Source: Phallus indusiatus
Taxonomy: Eukaryota > Basidiomycota > Agaricomycetes > Phallales > Phallaceae
Assembly (NCBI GenBank): GCA_027605045.1
Contig: JAQFWX010000158.1
Location: forward strand, 79,632-143,631
DNA: 64,000 nt
Reading direction: 5' to 3'
Shown here: positions 46,875 through 58,768 of the stretch, in pieces
How the letters are laid out: every line of letters begins with the position of its first letter
Numbering within the stretch: position 1 is the first letter of the stretch
Notes under the pieces: generated by a model
The model's database searches: none
The model's input: the letters and a program-made list of their open reading frames with translations, nothing else
Told to the model about the DNA's origin: nothing
Translations under genes and position numbers: made by a program

Positions 46875-47145
46875 GAGTGTACTGTTGAAAGCGAAGATCA
46901 AACGATGGATGCGAATCACGAACGTCACGCTGTGACATAACGCGTTGGGAATATGTTGTAATCATGATTCGAAGACTAATTGTACAATGCGGGGGTTAAA
47001 TTGTGTCACTTGAGGTGAAAACGCAGACTAGCAGAATATATTCTATACACCACGCAAACCGCCACCCGATCCTCGGGTGTCCAGCATTTGACCGTATCTG
47101 ACTCGACCCATAAGCGAGTTGCCCGACCCTGTTTTCGAAGGGGAC
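46875..47145 (-). promoter_or_regulatory. DMC1 upstream region with palindrome and ACGCGT box
   Basis: 271 bp between the RTC3-like stop and the DMC1 start. At 46924-46936 is the inverted repeat GTCAC-GCT-GTGAC, and at 46940-46945 an ACGCGT (MCB-type) box, 50-71 bp upstream of the ATG. ACGCGT is the site of MBF-class factors, which in fission yeast drive premeiotic-S genes. The link here is inferred. Confidence 0.45.
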
Positions 47146-47720
47146 TTACCGGAGCTTGTCCATTCCACGACCTGCCATCTCCGTCTTTCCTAACAATGTT
47201 CCATTCTTCAACATGAACAGCGCAACATCATCCTCTTTGGTGGAGCCAAATACATTCTCTAACTGTTGATTCGAAGCTTTTCCCAATTTACCCTGGTTGC
47301 CCTGTGTACTGTGGAAAACGTCGAAAGCTGAGAAGCCAAGCATCAGTCGTCCGTCGGTAAGATCCGCACATGTGACAAAGAAAAAAGCATACAATCGACT
47401 ATTTGGGACGCGGGAATGGATCTTGCGAATAGGAAGATAGGTTAGCGGGCCTAGCCGAAACACTAAGGGCGCACACTCACGTGTCTAACAAACATCACAA
47501 AGAATATGTTAGTCACACGACAAGCTTGACGATGAGATGTAAACCATACCTCCATCTTTCCACTTCTGGAACTATTCAAAGAAAACGACGCTCAGATATT
47601 TTGAAGGCGGCGCAGCATAGAGAGAGGTCAACGTACCGCTTCACCGTCGACGATCATCACGAATTCTTCACTACTTTGAGTGTCTGGTTTGTACACGAGT
47701 TTGTGAAATTGAGGGGCCAT
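47146..47720 (-). CDS. RTC3: SBDS-like N-terminal domain protein, Rtc3 type
   Basis: Five exons (47637-47720, 47550-47571, 47481-47484, 47393-47421, 47146-47327) join to 106 aa, close to yeast Rtc3 (111 aa). The fold signature reads FQKWKDGDTSIPASQIVDSF, then VFHSTQGNQGKLGKAS and QQLENVFG. This domain alone, without the rest of SBDS, defines the Rtc3/YHR087W family, implicated in RNA metabolism and stress. Exon 3 is just four nucleotides (ACAC) between a TTAG acceptor and a GTGAGT donor. Leaving it out shifts the frame into a stop. Confidence 0.87.
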
Positions 47721-47861
47721 ATTGAAAGAGTAGCTTATAGTCTTGTATGAGATACAATGAGTAACAAGAGAATGAGAGAATCGGCCTGGAATCAGCAGCT
47801 TTATATATGAGTCACAGCGTGATGACGTCATCGACTGCCATGACCGAGCGGTCCCGTGATG

Positions 47862-50800
47862 TCATGAGCGTAGGAATTCTAGCCTACTCCAATTTATCGG
47901 TTTGTTTTTCATGGCGTTTTCCAGCTCCACACTTGTCAAAGGAATCAAAGAGGGCCTTTTGAAAGGCGATGAGCGCAAATTCGTCACAATCAATTGAATG
48001 ACTCACCTTCCGTGTGCGCACATGAAGGGCCACACAGTCCTTGACAAATGGAAGATTAATCGTTGGCATTGATCAAGATCCAGATCATCATTGAACATAA
48101 TCGCTCCTGCGGACAACTTCCTTAACAAGCTCTGCCATATCCATGGACCTATACGTACCCCTGCAGGCCTTAGAATTGACAAGATCGATAAGCTCTCGTG
48201 GGCACAAACGAAGCGCGCTCGTCCAATGACTCGTATTGTTCAACGAAGGCAATTTCGAAGTAACTCCCTCAACGGCCAAACGGGCCAGGTAGCTTTTAAC
48301 GAACTCTCTTAATTCATCTCCAGTCAGCAGCTAAGATCAATTAGCTCCTCTTTCCTGTTGACAGATAAATAAAATAAACCTTTTCACTAAGTAGTTCGGG
48401 TATCCCTTTTACCAAGACCTGAAAGTACTCATTTTCGTAATCGAAATCTTCATCCTGGCTAGGTCCAATTTCTCCGGCTGCTTCCAGGTTGAATCCCCAC
48501 CTCGCGAACACTTGTGAGGGGACGTTTTTCCGATAAACCTTGGCTTCAGACCTATTCAAAAGCACGGGGATGGGTAGATCTAATTGCACCGTCTTTATTC
48601 CAGCGCTCGAGTTTTGCTGAAGGAATCCTCTGCAAATCTCCGACAGGAAGCGTTCGACACGGACCCTTTCATCAGCTGCATGCTGATCAACCAAAACCAA
48701 CGTTCGATTGACTGGGGTAGATCCATTCTCAACCAAACACGCAATGAACTTTGTATCCACTTGTCCTATGACTTCGGCGTTTTCCAGCTGTGCTCTGGTA
48801 AAATTTGTTGATATTGTTTCCACAAATTCTTTATCATTCAAAGAAAGATTATGAGAACGCCGTGTTCTCAAAGATGAACATGGCTGATCGTCCTGCGAAG
48901 ATACAGTCGACACGGAGCGTATGTGGTCCTCTCTCAGCCCGAAGGTAGGGTTCTTCCAGGCCTATGCAAGTTGACTTAATGATATGATAGCAGCAGAGTA
49001 ATGATACTTACTGCTAGTGTATTTTGTATCCACTCCGGTAATTTGCCATCTGTGGCGCTGCTTCCCGGCGTCCATCCGAGCCGGCTGATGTCTATGTGTG
49101 CATACCCGTCAGTTTCTATGCCCTCATACTCGTCAGCCCATCGAGCTTCTTCAGGCCTCTTGCAAAAAGGATTCTTTTAATTTAAGTAAAAGCTAGTGGA
49201 GAAGTAAAGCATAATCATACAGCAAATGGCGTTGAGTTCACACCCTGTGAACAATGCGGATACAAGCTCAGCGATTCTTCTGCAGGTGTTTCGATTACCC
49301 TTCTCGTTCGAGGCTTTTTGGTCGGTGAGTCCGTTGAATCATCCAAAGCATGCTTCTGAGAGGACGAGACAAAACCATTGCGAACGAGGAACGAACGAAT
49401 GATCCTATCCAGAAGTTTACATAGAACGTCAGAATCCTGAACATATGTTAATGTGGAATAGTCGTTATAAATAACAAATATCACCTTGACATTAACCGAA
49501 GCTTTCGCAGGCTCGAGGCAGTTGTCGACCATATGGGACGGTAATGTAATGCTCAGAAGATATACCAACCGACGCTCATTCTTGCGAGGTGAACGACGCA
49601 AGACTGCGCAAAAACGTTAGTAATAGAGGGGTGATGCAAAAGAATACACATGCCTCGTTTCGTGGACACACTAGCATCGGTTTCGGAGGCCTTTGCCAAC
49701 TCAGTTGTCTATCTTTTGAGAGAAAAAAGTGCTGCATACATTTCTTCCGAAGGAGCTGGAGGATAACCTTGCATCGATGATTTTATGAAGATCGCAGAAG
49801 GAAAGGAGTTGACGGTTGAGGTCTAGACAGGTCAAAGTTCGCAAGCACAACTACAGAGGGTCTTTATACATACAGATATATTGGTAAAGCTAACAGATGA
49901 ATGTTACATATGGTCTTACGTGCAAAGTAACGACTAACCTTGGTGTGAACCCCTTCTATACCTAAAAACCCTTGAACACAGATACTGCCTTCTTGTGAAT
50001 TTATTTCCTCAAAGCTCTAAAAAAAGGTCATTTTTGTGATTGCTGAGACAAGGTAATGCTAACCTCGCATATGGACTTTCCAAATAGATGCCGGAAAGTA
50101 GCCAAGGAGGAACTGGTCTTGAAAGGGGTTAAGTCCAGATCGAGTCAATCGTTTTTGAAGCCTACCTTAGGAATAGTGAGAATTCTGCCTTTTCCAAAAC
50201 CTTCATTTTGCTCCTTTGCCGCATTTTCCAAAGAGAACGCGACGTGTGGAAACACCATTGCCATACACTCCAAGTCTCTGCGAATCGACTCAACGGTCTG
50301 GGCAACGTTTGGGTGAGTCCGACGCCTAACAGGCAGCTATTCATATGCTTTGTTATATATTCTGATAAAATAAGCAGTAATCCCGCACGTTATAGAATGC
50401 ATCACGGACAACGACTGTTGTTCCAGCGTATTCGCGTTTCCACCGAGTTGCAACCCCGTAATAAAGAGCTTTCCCTCCCTAACCAAAATAAATGAGAGCG
50501 GTCAACAAATGGAGCATATAAGGACATACCTTCAAGATTATAGACCAGGTATCCAAAGCAGTTGCTGTTCTTGAAGCGATTTCAAGGATCGAAACATCTG
50601 CAGCAGATGCAAGAGCTGAAATTGCAATGGTTTACAGTCGATCGTGCAGACCAGATAAAATATCAATTCACCTTCGCCTCGAAAACCAAGTGTTGATATC
50701 GAACTCAGAGAAGCCTCATCATGTGCCTTAGATGAACCTACGTTGTTTCAAATTAAGCATCCCCAAGCGTATTGAATATTCATGTTAGCATACCGTAACG

Positions 50801-51034
50801 ACCCTCTTCTCCGCCTCGAGCTAGCACACGCATGTCTGTTTTATCGATTCCATGTCCATTATCACGAACCCAACACTGCCATAAATCCATGTTGAGACTG
50901 ATATCGATTTGGGAGGCATTTGCATCTAGAGAGTTTTGGACAAGTTCATGGATTATTTGAGGGATGGACGTTAATATTGTCGTTGAGCGTAGAAATGTAC
51001 GGCTTGATTGGGGTAGCCTTGCAATTGAAGTCAT
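47862..51034 (-). CDS. MLH3: DNA mismatch repair / meiotic crossover protein Mlh3
   Basis: Seventeen exons (50794-51034, 50672-50737, 50530-50615, 50389-50478, 50166-50336, 50064-50117, 49939-50016, 49874-49889, 49740-49822, 49654-49690, 49485-49603, 49221-49436, 49012-49173, 48380-48961, 48159-48330, 48007-48106, 47862-47955) give 788 aa. The GHKL ATPase part has ELVQNSLDANAS, DNGHGI and STLGFRGEAL. The C-terminal part has the endonuclease motif DQHAADERVRVE, then KACRGAIMFND and CAHGRPSLI. The presence of DQHAxxExxxxE and length point to Mlh3, partner of Mlh1 in resolving meiotic crossovers. Exon 8 is 16 nt. The intron 49604-49653 has a GC donor. Confidence 0.92.
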
Positions 51035-51260
51035 AAAAATTATTAGGTTTTAAAGATGATCGTATAATATAGTTCAATGCACGACATGGCTTTTATGTAG
51101 CCTTTGAGTTATACAGTTTACTTTTTCTTAGTCAGCCACGTGACCGTGACTCGCGAACTCTGTCAGGCCCTACTCAATCTTGGTAGTCGTCAGTGCCAGG
51201 GATTAAAAACTCTGGTGCTCTCGCTGCTCAGCTATTTCCAAAAATCTTTTACGAAAAGCA
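51035..51260. promoter_or_regulatory. divergent promoter MLH3 / TPA1
   Basis: 226 bp between divergent starts. A CACGTG box lies at 51137-51142. No TATA element is obvious. Confidence 0.45.
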
Positions 51261-53318
51261 ATGACTCAAACGCGACTGCGTTCACCTTCACCTCCCGCAT
51301 CCAACAAACGAGCGAAAAGATTTGCCTTAACCGATGACATTGAGAGCCGTTTCACTTCTGGGCTACTGGCGCACACAAACGCTCTCAAACTAAATGAAGA
51401 ATACTTGTCGTCTGAACCATACAAATATTGCGTCATTGACAAGCTCATTGATGATACACTGCTTACCCAAGTAAAAGACGAGTGCATTGACCAACTAAGT
51501 TTTACGGAAAAATCGACGGACATATACAAAGTATGGAACTCAGTATTCCTTGGCTTGCGATTTCCCTTTTTGATCTCTCTTTAAAATAGGTTCATCAAAC
51601 CGGGGATCTTGCTTCGCTATCATATCTGCCAAAGGAGCAATTGGATTTGCTACCAGGTTTATTAGCTCTTAGAGACGCACTCTACTCCCAACAATTCCGA
51701 GAATTTTTGCAAAAAGTAACAGGATGTGGTGCGCTTTCGGGATCCAAGCAGGACATGTCGGTGAACTCGTATAAATCTGGCTGTCACCTTTTGAATCACG
51801 ACGACGTGATCGGATCTCGCTGCGTTTCATATATCCTATACATGCCTCTTCCAGCGGGAAATAAATGGGAGGAAGCTTGGGGAGGTGCATTAGAATTATA
51901 TCCTGTCGTAGAAAACGGCGAGCCCGAAACGATACCATCTAAAAAAATTCCACCTGCGTGGAACCAATTCATTTTCTTCGAAGTTCAACCGGGGAGGAGC
52001 TTTCATTCAGTGGAGGAGGTTATTGTTGGGGGTGGTAATGATACAAGGGAGCGATTATCAATAAGTGGCTGGTTCCACAAAGCTCAAGAAGGCGAAGCTG
52101 GATACGTACCTGAACCTGCTGACCGTGAAAAAAGCTCATTAGAACAATTGGTAAGAATTTTTCAATTCGATCTCGTCGCACAAAAATCAGTTGAAAAGAT
52201 CGAAAACAGACCTCGGGGGCTGATCGAGTGTTTACTCCCTATTCTGATGACATCCCACCACCAATTCCTCCAATATTAGACGAGGACGACAAGGAATTTC
52301 TTTCCCAGTTTTTGAATCCTGTAGGATTACTTTTCGCAAACCTTTAATTCTACCAACTCAAAGTTTATTAAGGCATTTCTCTCCGCAAAAAATATTTCTA
52401 CCATGGCTGATAACTTCGCGGCGGAATCCAGTCTACAAGTGCATAAATTTCTACGGAGCGATCTTGCGACCGAACTAGAAACGGGGCTACGACATCTCGA
52501 CACGAAGGATCTACTAGGATTCGCTCGTGAACAGAAGATACCGCTGCATATCAATGGCGCTACTACGGATTCTGCGTGGACTATAAAAGGTCCACCACAC
52601 AAACATCGATATTGCGTTTTTCGAGATCAGAATGCACAAGCAGACGGTGCCATTGCAATATTGAAGCGCCTGAATAACGAATTATTCCCTTCACCCGCTT
52701 TTCGAACATGGCTGGCACTGGTGTCTTCTCTATTACCTTTACAATATTCAATAGAAACAAGGAGATTCCGTCCGGGTTTAGACTATACATTAGCTACACC
52801 AGGGGACGAAGACGTCAGATTGAATGTCATTTTAAGTCTAACTCCAGATGTGGAAGTTCAAGGTAAAGGTAAAGGTAAAGAAGAGGCGAGTTGGGAGTCT
52901 GGAGAATGGGGTGGATGGGAGGTATGTCATATTATTTACTGCTACAGGAAATAACATCTCTAATGAAATGTAGTGCTACATGGCTGCCGGAGAAGGAGAA
53001 GATGATCCTGCGATTTATCGATCCGGAAAAAAGAATGCGAATGCGAATGGTGAAATGAAAGATGGCGAGGATGATAGCGAAGACGAGGACGACAGCACAT
53101 TGTTAACCGTGCAGCCCGGCTTCAATCGGCTACTTTTGGTCCTTCGAGATGCAGGCGTACTTTATTTTGTGAAGTATGTCTCTGCAAAAGCACCTGGCTC
53201 ACGATGGGACATTTTTGGTGAATGGGAGATAGGTCAAGTTGAGATGGAGGACGAGATGGAAGACGAGGAGAACGGCGATGGTAGCCAGATAGAACCGAGT
53301 GGAACGGAGAATTCCTAA
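51261..53318 (+). CDS. TPA1: prolyl hydroxylase Tpa1/Ofd1 (2-oxoglutarate/Fe dioxygenase)
   Basis: Exons 51261-51530, 51590-52150, 52210-52320, 52364-52921 and 52974-53318 join to 614 aa, near yeast Tpa1 (644). The catalytic N-terminal double-stranded beta-helix has the iron-binding CHLLNHDDVIG (H-x-D), the distal His in FHSVEEV and the 2-oxoglutarate Arg in RLSISGWFH. The second, non-catalytic domain follows (VHKFLRSDLATELETG, PGFNRLLLVLRDAGVLYF). The two halves look like separate ORFs but are joined by a 43-nt intron. The family hydroxylates Rps23 and in fission yeast controls sterol-regulator stability with oxygen. The C-terminus is very acidic. Confidence 0.92.
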
Positions 53319-53360
53319 TCCCCAATAAAACTATTGTCTACCAGAAAAAGTACTATATAA

Positions 53361-54818
53361 TTAGAATACGATTTTTTTCCCGATGGAAGGGACTATTGCA
53401 GCTGTCTCCCGTTTTGCCATAGCTAAAGCTGCTCCAGGTTTTGCACGTTTCGGTCGCGTCGTGGATTCGAGTTTTCTCTTCTTATGAATGGGCGTTTCGT
53501 CTACATTTGCATCTGCATCAACATCTGCCTCAGCATCTTGTTGATCGTTATCTTGGCCCTCAGACCGGTCTTGTTCTGAACCCTTCGGATGTTTTTTCCG
53601 GTTAGCCTTGTCTTGAACTCGTGGTGCGCCGCCGCCACGACGGACAGCTTCCTGGGATGCATACTCAACGACAAGCTTTCTCCCATCCAGGAAATGGTTT
53701 TTCGGATTAATTAGTGCATGTGTTGCATCAGCAGGATTATGAAAATCGATGAAAGCCCATCTAATTAAAAGAGATAAAATCGGTTCGGATGCATAATACC
53801 ATATCCACTGACCCTTTACATTTTCCACTATCTTCGAATGTTCCTAATCGAATTTTTCTGATAAATGACTTCTCCTCTTGATTTTGGTCTTTGGTATCAT
53901 TCTTTACAGTTCCATGAGATTTCCAATTCCGTTCGAGTAATGTCTGTAATGAACTCTCCGTAACTTGAAAGCTGAGATTACCAAAAAATAAGGTAGGTCC
54001 CGGTGGTTGTTTCTGAGAAGCCAGAATCTTTTTAGCAGTTTTTGACTTTGTGATGTCACCATCAACCACAGGTCCGGCGGGACGACCTTCGTAACTGAGG
54101 CCTGTTGAGATGTATTATTAGTTTAGAGGAAGAGAGGGAGAAAGTGGATAGCCAACCATCTTTTATGAGAAGTTTTCTTCCATCCAAATTTTGCTCCGAT
54201 GCTTCAATCGCCTTGGTTTTGTCATTTTCGGTGGAGAAGTCAACATACGCAAATCTATCCATAATCAGAGCTATCACATCGAAAAGAAAATTAGGACGAT
54301 AATTACCCTTTATTCTGCCCTCTCATGCCGGCACCGCCTTGAATATCTTGTCCACCTTTTTTCGGCATGTTAACTCTCGTAATCTCGCATCCTGGAACAT
54401 GACGAGTGAAAAAGTCCCGTAAGGCTTGCTCAGTTGTTTTGAAGGCAAGATTGCCAACCCAGATAGAATTCTGTCGCTTTGGGTTCAAGGTTTCCGGTAC
54501 AACTTTCTTGGTAGCTTCTTCCTCGTGACTCTCAGCAGCTTTTTTAGCTTTCTTTTTAAGTTTGCGCTGCGCAGCATGGGAGAGAACATTTTCGCTTTTT
54601 GTTTCGGTTTGCTCTATGTTTTCTTCTGAAGCGTCCGAATCTGAATCCGAATCCGACTCTGGCTCAGAGGTCGAGCCGGTAGTCGCGCCGTCCTCGAGGT
54701 TTTCATCATTTCCTTTAGAGACATCAGTGTCTCTTTTTCTCTTCAAGCCTTTTGATACGGTTTTATCTTTCGAGCTTGTTTCAGACTCGGAGGAGCTGCT
54801 GTCGGACGAGGAAGACAT
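53361..54818 (-). CDS. two-RRM nucleolar RNA-binding protein (nucleolin/Nsr1-like)
   Basis: Four exons (54307-54818, 54157-54254, 53813-54101, 53361-53760) encode 432 aa from the ATG at 54816-54818; an in-frame ATG 15 nt upstream is less likely. An acidic, Ser-rich N-terminus (MSSSSDSSSSESETSSKD, ESDSDSDSDASEE) is followed by two RRMs: NSIWVGNLAFKTTEQALRDF and FAYVDFSTENDKTKAIEAS, then TLFFGNLSFQVTESSLQTLL and WAFIDFHNPADATHAL. The C-terminus is Lys-rich and lacks the RGG box of Nsr1/Gar2. A role in ribosome biogenesis is inferred from composition. It is convergent with TPA1 at 42 bp and divergent from NDUFAF5 at 43 bp. Confidence 0.82.
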
Positions 54819-54861
54819 TACCAGGTAGTACAACAGCCGCGGGCGAGCGGAATCAAAAATT

Positions 54862-56325
54862 ATGAGATCATTCCGCGTCCTTCACCAGCAATTGCATGTG
54901 CATTCTTTCCTCCAGAAACGAGGATTTGCTTCGTTCACAGAGACTCCGTCGTTAGCCCCTTTTCAAATATTCGATAGAAATGCCAAACAGATGCAAAGAG
55001 ATCGCGCTGCGACACGCGATGGTGGTGAACGAAGCAGAATGGTTGACTATTTGCGAAATGAAGTAGCGGATCGAATGTTTGAAAGGTTTATGGTAAGTTA
55101 CGCGTTCCCGGTTTATCTTGAAAGTATGCGAATGTGTTTGCTATAGGATATTCGCCGAACAGCCGACACAATTGTCGATTTGGGCGCAGGTTCAGGTCAT
55201 TTCAGCAAACTTCTAGAGCCAAAGAATGCAAAGGAAATTATGATGCTAGATATGAGCAGTATGCCCTCGCTCCTCGTTTCATAAACTATTTTAAAGCTGA
55301 ATTTTGATTTAGAAAAGTCCTTGGATAGAGATTCTGAAGAGGAGTTTGAAGGTTAACTATATTTGCCTTAAATAGGTAGTACGTTCAGCTCATCGACTGA
55401 AACTAGTCAATGTACAACGAATACAAACCGACGAGGAAGACTTGCACAAGATTCTTTCACCAAACTCCCAAGATGCCATTATATCATGTTTGAGTCTGCA
55501 TTGGGTAAACGATCTTCCAGGTAAGTGTTGTTTATTGACCATGTTAGGGAGAGCTTTTCATATACCTAAACAAAAGGCGTCTTGGTCCAGATTCAAAATG
55601 CATTGAAACCTGATGGTTTTTCCTCGCTGCTATGTTTGGCGGTGAGACTCTCTTCGAACTGCGGTGCGTTTATGACTATGCAAGCTAGCTGCTCAAGTTA
55701 ACCTGTCTCCGCAGGACAGCACTACAGCTAGCGGAAGTTGAACGTGAAGGGGGAATTTCACCTCATGTGTCTCCTATGACCGGTAGTGCATTCGTTTGAT
55801 CTAAATATTCTCATTTCTTAATCGGTATAGACACTCGCGATGTCTCAAACCTCCTGAGCCGGGCAGGATTCACCTTGCTGACAGTGGATATTGAAGAAAT
55901 TCGTGTCACATACCCTAGTATGTGGGAATTATTGGAAGACCTTCAAGACATGGGTGAACAAAATGCAGTGATTGGACGGTATGTATTTGTTGCGTCACAA
56001 AGAAGTTTATCTCAGTACAAGCTACGGTAGGAGGCATTTTCTTCATCGCGACACACTAGTTGCAACTTCAGCCATATACAAAGGTATGTGATACCTAATG
56101 GACTTCATGAGACTTTTTAAGGTTTAATCAACATTTTCAAGAACTTCATGGGGTGGAGGATGGAGCCATACCCGCGACATTCCAAGTGATTTTCATGGTA
56201 TGTGAGCTATTGACATGCAAACTTCGTCTAACCAGGAGCAGATCGGATGGAAACCTTCGCCAAATCAACCTAAGCCCTTGAAACGAGGTTCAGGAGAAAA
56301 GAACTTGAAAGAGGTATTGGGATGA
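54862..56325 (+). CDS. NDUFAF5: complex I assembly factor NDUFAF5 (SAM-dependent), apparent frameshift
   Basis: Ten exons (54862-55092, 55147-55258, 55313-55351, 55407-55520, 55578-55664, 55715-55782, 55831-55978, 56031-56083, 56142-56197, 56236-56325) total 998 nt, one short of a multiple of three. The frame before 55618 ([12 protein letters not shown]) and after 55623 ([15 protein letters not shown]) both match the family, but a run of five T (55618-55622) would need six. Other motifs are [20 protein letters not shown] motif [24 protein letters not shown] and [17 protein letters not shown]. The start [15 protein letters not shown] looks like a mitochondrial presequence. NDUFAF5 modifies an Arg of NDUFS7 during complex I assembly. 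Sequencing error or a broken copy. Confidence 0.88.
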
Positions 56326-56342
56326 CGCGACACGATGGAGGT

Positions 56343-57439
56343 TTACGAAAGCTCCGGATTGAAAGGAGCCTCTTGATGTACATCATCCAGGATTGGTCGG
56401 TTCGCAGTTGGTTCATTGGATTCCGATTTGGCATCGACTTCACTGGCCTGGTCAGATTCAATTTCTTCCAATTGGACGGAGGTTTCTCCTTTCTTTGTAG
56501 ATTGATTGAACTTGCGTTTGGGCATGACAGCGAGAAACGCCTTCTCCCAATCTCGATGTTCAACCCACTGGAGTAAGATGTCGAATACTTGGTTTCTATG
56601 AACAGATGATTGTCGAATATAATGAAAAATTTTGAGCACAGCAAAAGACATGACATACACTGTTAGGATCTTTCTGGTCGGAAGTCCCTGTAAATATGTA
56701 CCAATTGGAAGTCGTGCATGACGAATCGCTTGGTCTCGAGCTTTGTTCAGGCACAAGTTCTGAATCTGTTCTTCAAATCTGCACGATTCAACTCGGATAC
56801 ACGCACCTTGTACCGATTGTGATCGCAAATCCCTCCTATAATATATGTCTCGCCCTCTTTTAACTCGAGTAACTCCTCCTCCGAATCACCAGTGAGATAC
56901 ACGATGGTCTCCTTTGGAATATTGATTGACTGTTCGTCTTTGTCTTCGGGAGAGGACCACAGGGTTTCGTAGCCATTCTCCAAAAACTGGACATGGTTCC
57001 AGCGTGTATGCTGATCCTGCAGCTCGTGTAAACGCGCCAATGTCTTGCCATTCAAAGAAGTGCATAAAATCGATGAGAACGGGTTACAAGAATGTCGATT
57101 TGAGCTGTATGTGTATGCCAATTGCGAGCACAGCGATACCACTTCCTACAGAATTGTGAGCTGATATTTTCTTGCGGCATTTTTCAGTACTTTCTCAGAC
57201 ATAAGATCGTCGAATCCCAAATCTACAACGATTCTGGCGTTGAAGACTCTCCGCGGGCCTTGTACTTTTCTTTTCTTTCGATCCGGCTGTGTCGTTTCGG
57301 TGTCTGCTTTCTTCTGTCCTGCCCGGAGGCGTTTTTTTTCTTTGTCGCGTGCCCGACGCTCTGCCTTGATAGATGCGTATTTCTCAGCTTTCAAAAGCCT
57401 TTTTCGTGCATTTTTCGATAGTTCCGGATCCGAAGACAT
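56343..57439 (-). CDS. TRM10: tRNA (guanine-9-N1)-methyltransferase Trm10
   Basis: Four exons (57191-57439, 56807-57145, 56659-56759, 56343-56595) encode 313 aa. A basic N-terminus (ARKRLLKAEKYASIKAERR) precedes the SPOUT domain: SQLAYTYSSNRHS, TIVYLTGDSEEELLEL, the cofactor loop YIIGGICDHNRYKN and the knot end LPIGTYLQ followed by TRKILTVNQVFDILLQ. Trm10 methylates G9 of several tRNAs. The C-terminal ~55 residues are acidic and disordered. A 45-nt first intron is in frame but is removed to restore EKEVVSLCSQL. It is convergent with NDUFAF5, only 17 bp between stops. Confidence 0.93.
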
Positions 57440-57660
57440 CGCGGTGATTAGTGATGTGATGACTGAGCACGACAGTGCCAGGTGTCGGCACCGTGTGAAA
57501 GTGTGCGAGGGTCGTCATCGGGTCATCTCCCAAACGGACATTATAACAAATCGAACGACTCAGCCTCGGTCTGGCCGACATGACACCATAATAATATGTT
57601 TTACATAAAACAAAGCGCTGTACTAGCCCGCATTCTTTCTCGTTCTTTTCCCAAACGTCG

Positions 57661-58582
57661 ATGAAGCAACGACTCAGAATCGCAGCGTTGGTGTTATCAG
57701 CCACCGGCGTCCTTTTTAATTCATCTGTTGCCATTGCCCAACTTATTTTGCTACGTCATATATTCATCGACGAACCCGCTGTGGAGCATGAGGGGACTCT
57801 TGTCCGTTATATTTTCGACGCAGGATCAGCTTTCTGGGTATTATCTTTGTTATACTTCCTAACATCAGCGGGAACATGTCTTGTGGCTTTCGCTGCGACC
57901 ATGGAGGTATTTCTTTTTTTCGTTCCATTGGTTGTTGCGTCATTAATTCCGCATCCAGCGCTGTCCGGATCGATTGAGAGCCGTCATGCAAGTGTGCCTC
58001 GTTGATGTCAGCTTCTTTGCTCTCGCCCTCTTGGGCATTTCTCTGTACCCTAGCTCGCGTTCTTCAGGGCTGCACTCGTTCTTATGCGAAGAGCTCTCTC
58101 GCCCGCCCCATCTAATATTTAATGCTAATACCTGGTCAAGTTATGAAACATGCGAGATATGGACGGAGAAACAGCTCGCTTCGACTGCGACAGTAATAAC
58201 ATTAATGATAATTGTTAAAGTACGTTGTTCGTAAATTTCAAATAATCAACTGAAGAACTTAGTATATATTCAGTTGCAGTATGTATTAACCATAAGTTCA
58301 TATCGCGCTCGACTTTTGCGTTCCCGAATCAAAGGTATTTTAATAATAGATTTCGATCGCCTCCCATAGTTGAATCAACTTATCGTTTTAGACGAGAACG
58401 AGCTCATTGTCTATGTACCTGTATATGTGGTCACTGATGAATCCCCCGAAATGTGCGCAAGGGAAACGAGGGTGTTGCCGCCAAGTTCCTCTATCCGGAA
58501 CACTCTTCACGACTCTACTCGTCTTTATCCACCTATGCGTCTTGAAGATTTTAACGTGGAGAAAGGGATGATATACCTTTAA
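57661..58582 (+). CDS. four-helix membrane protein, unknown
   Basis: Exons 57661-57906, 57959-58219, 58274-58334 and 58392-58582 join to 252 aa. Four hydrophobic segments are visible: IAALVLSATGVLFNSSVAIA, FWVLSLLYFLTSAGTCLVAF, VCLVDVSFFALALLGISLY and STATVITLMIIVKLQYVLTI. Between the third and fourth is a loop with several Cys residues (FLCEELSRPP, SYETCEIW). The C-terminal ~75 residues are soluble, probably cytosolic. The topology resembles tetraspan proteins of fungi, but no family signature is recognised. It is divergent from TRM10 (221 bp). Confidence 0.72.
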
Positions 58583-58768
58583 ATATAATATACATAACGT
58601 TTGGTCCATTTTGTATTTTTCAGTCCCGTTATTAGTTTTGTAACGTGTAGATGATCTTGTGTTTATACCTCGTCTTGTTTGAAGCTAATTAAACATTCAC
58701 AACTCCACCATCATCCGTTTTAAACATTTATAAAAACAATAATCTACTTTTACATATTGCAAAACATG

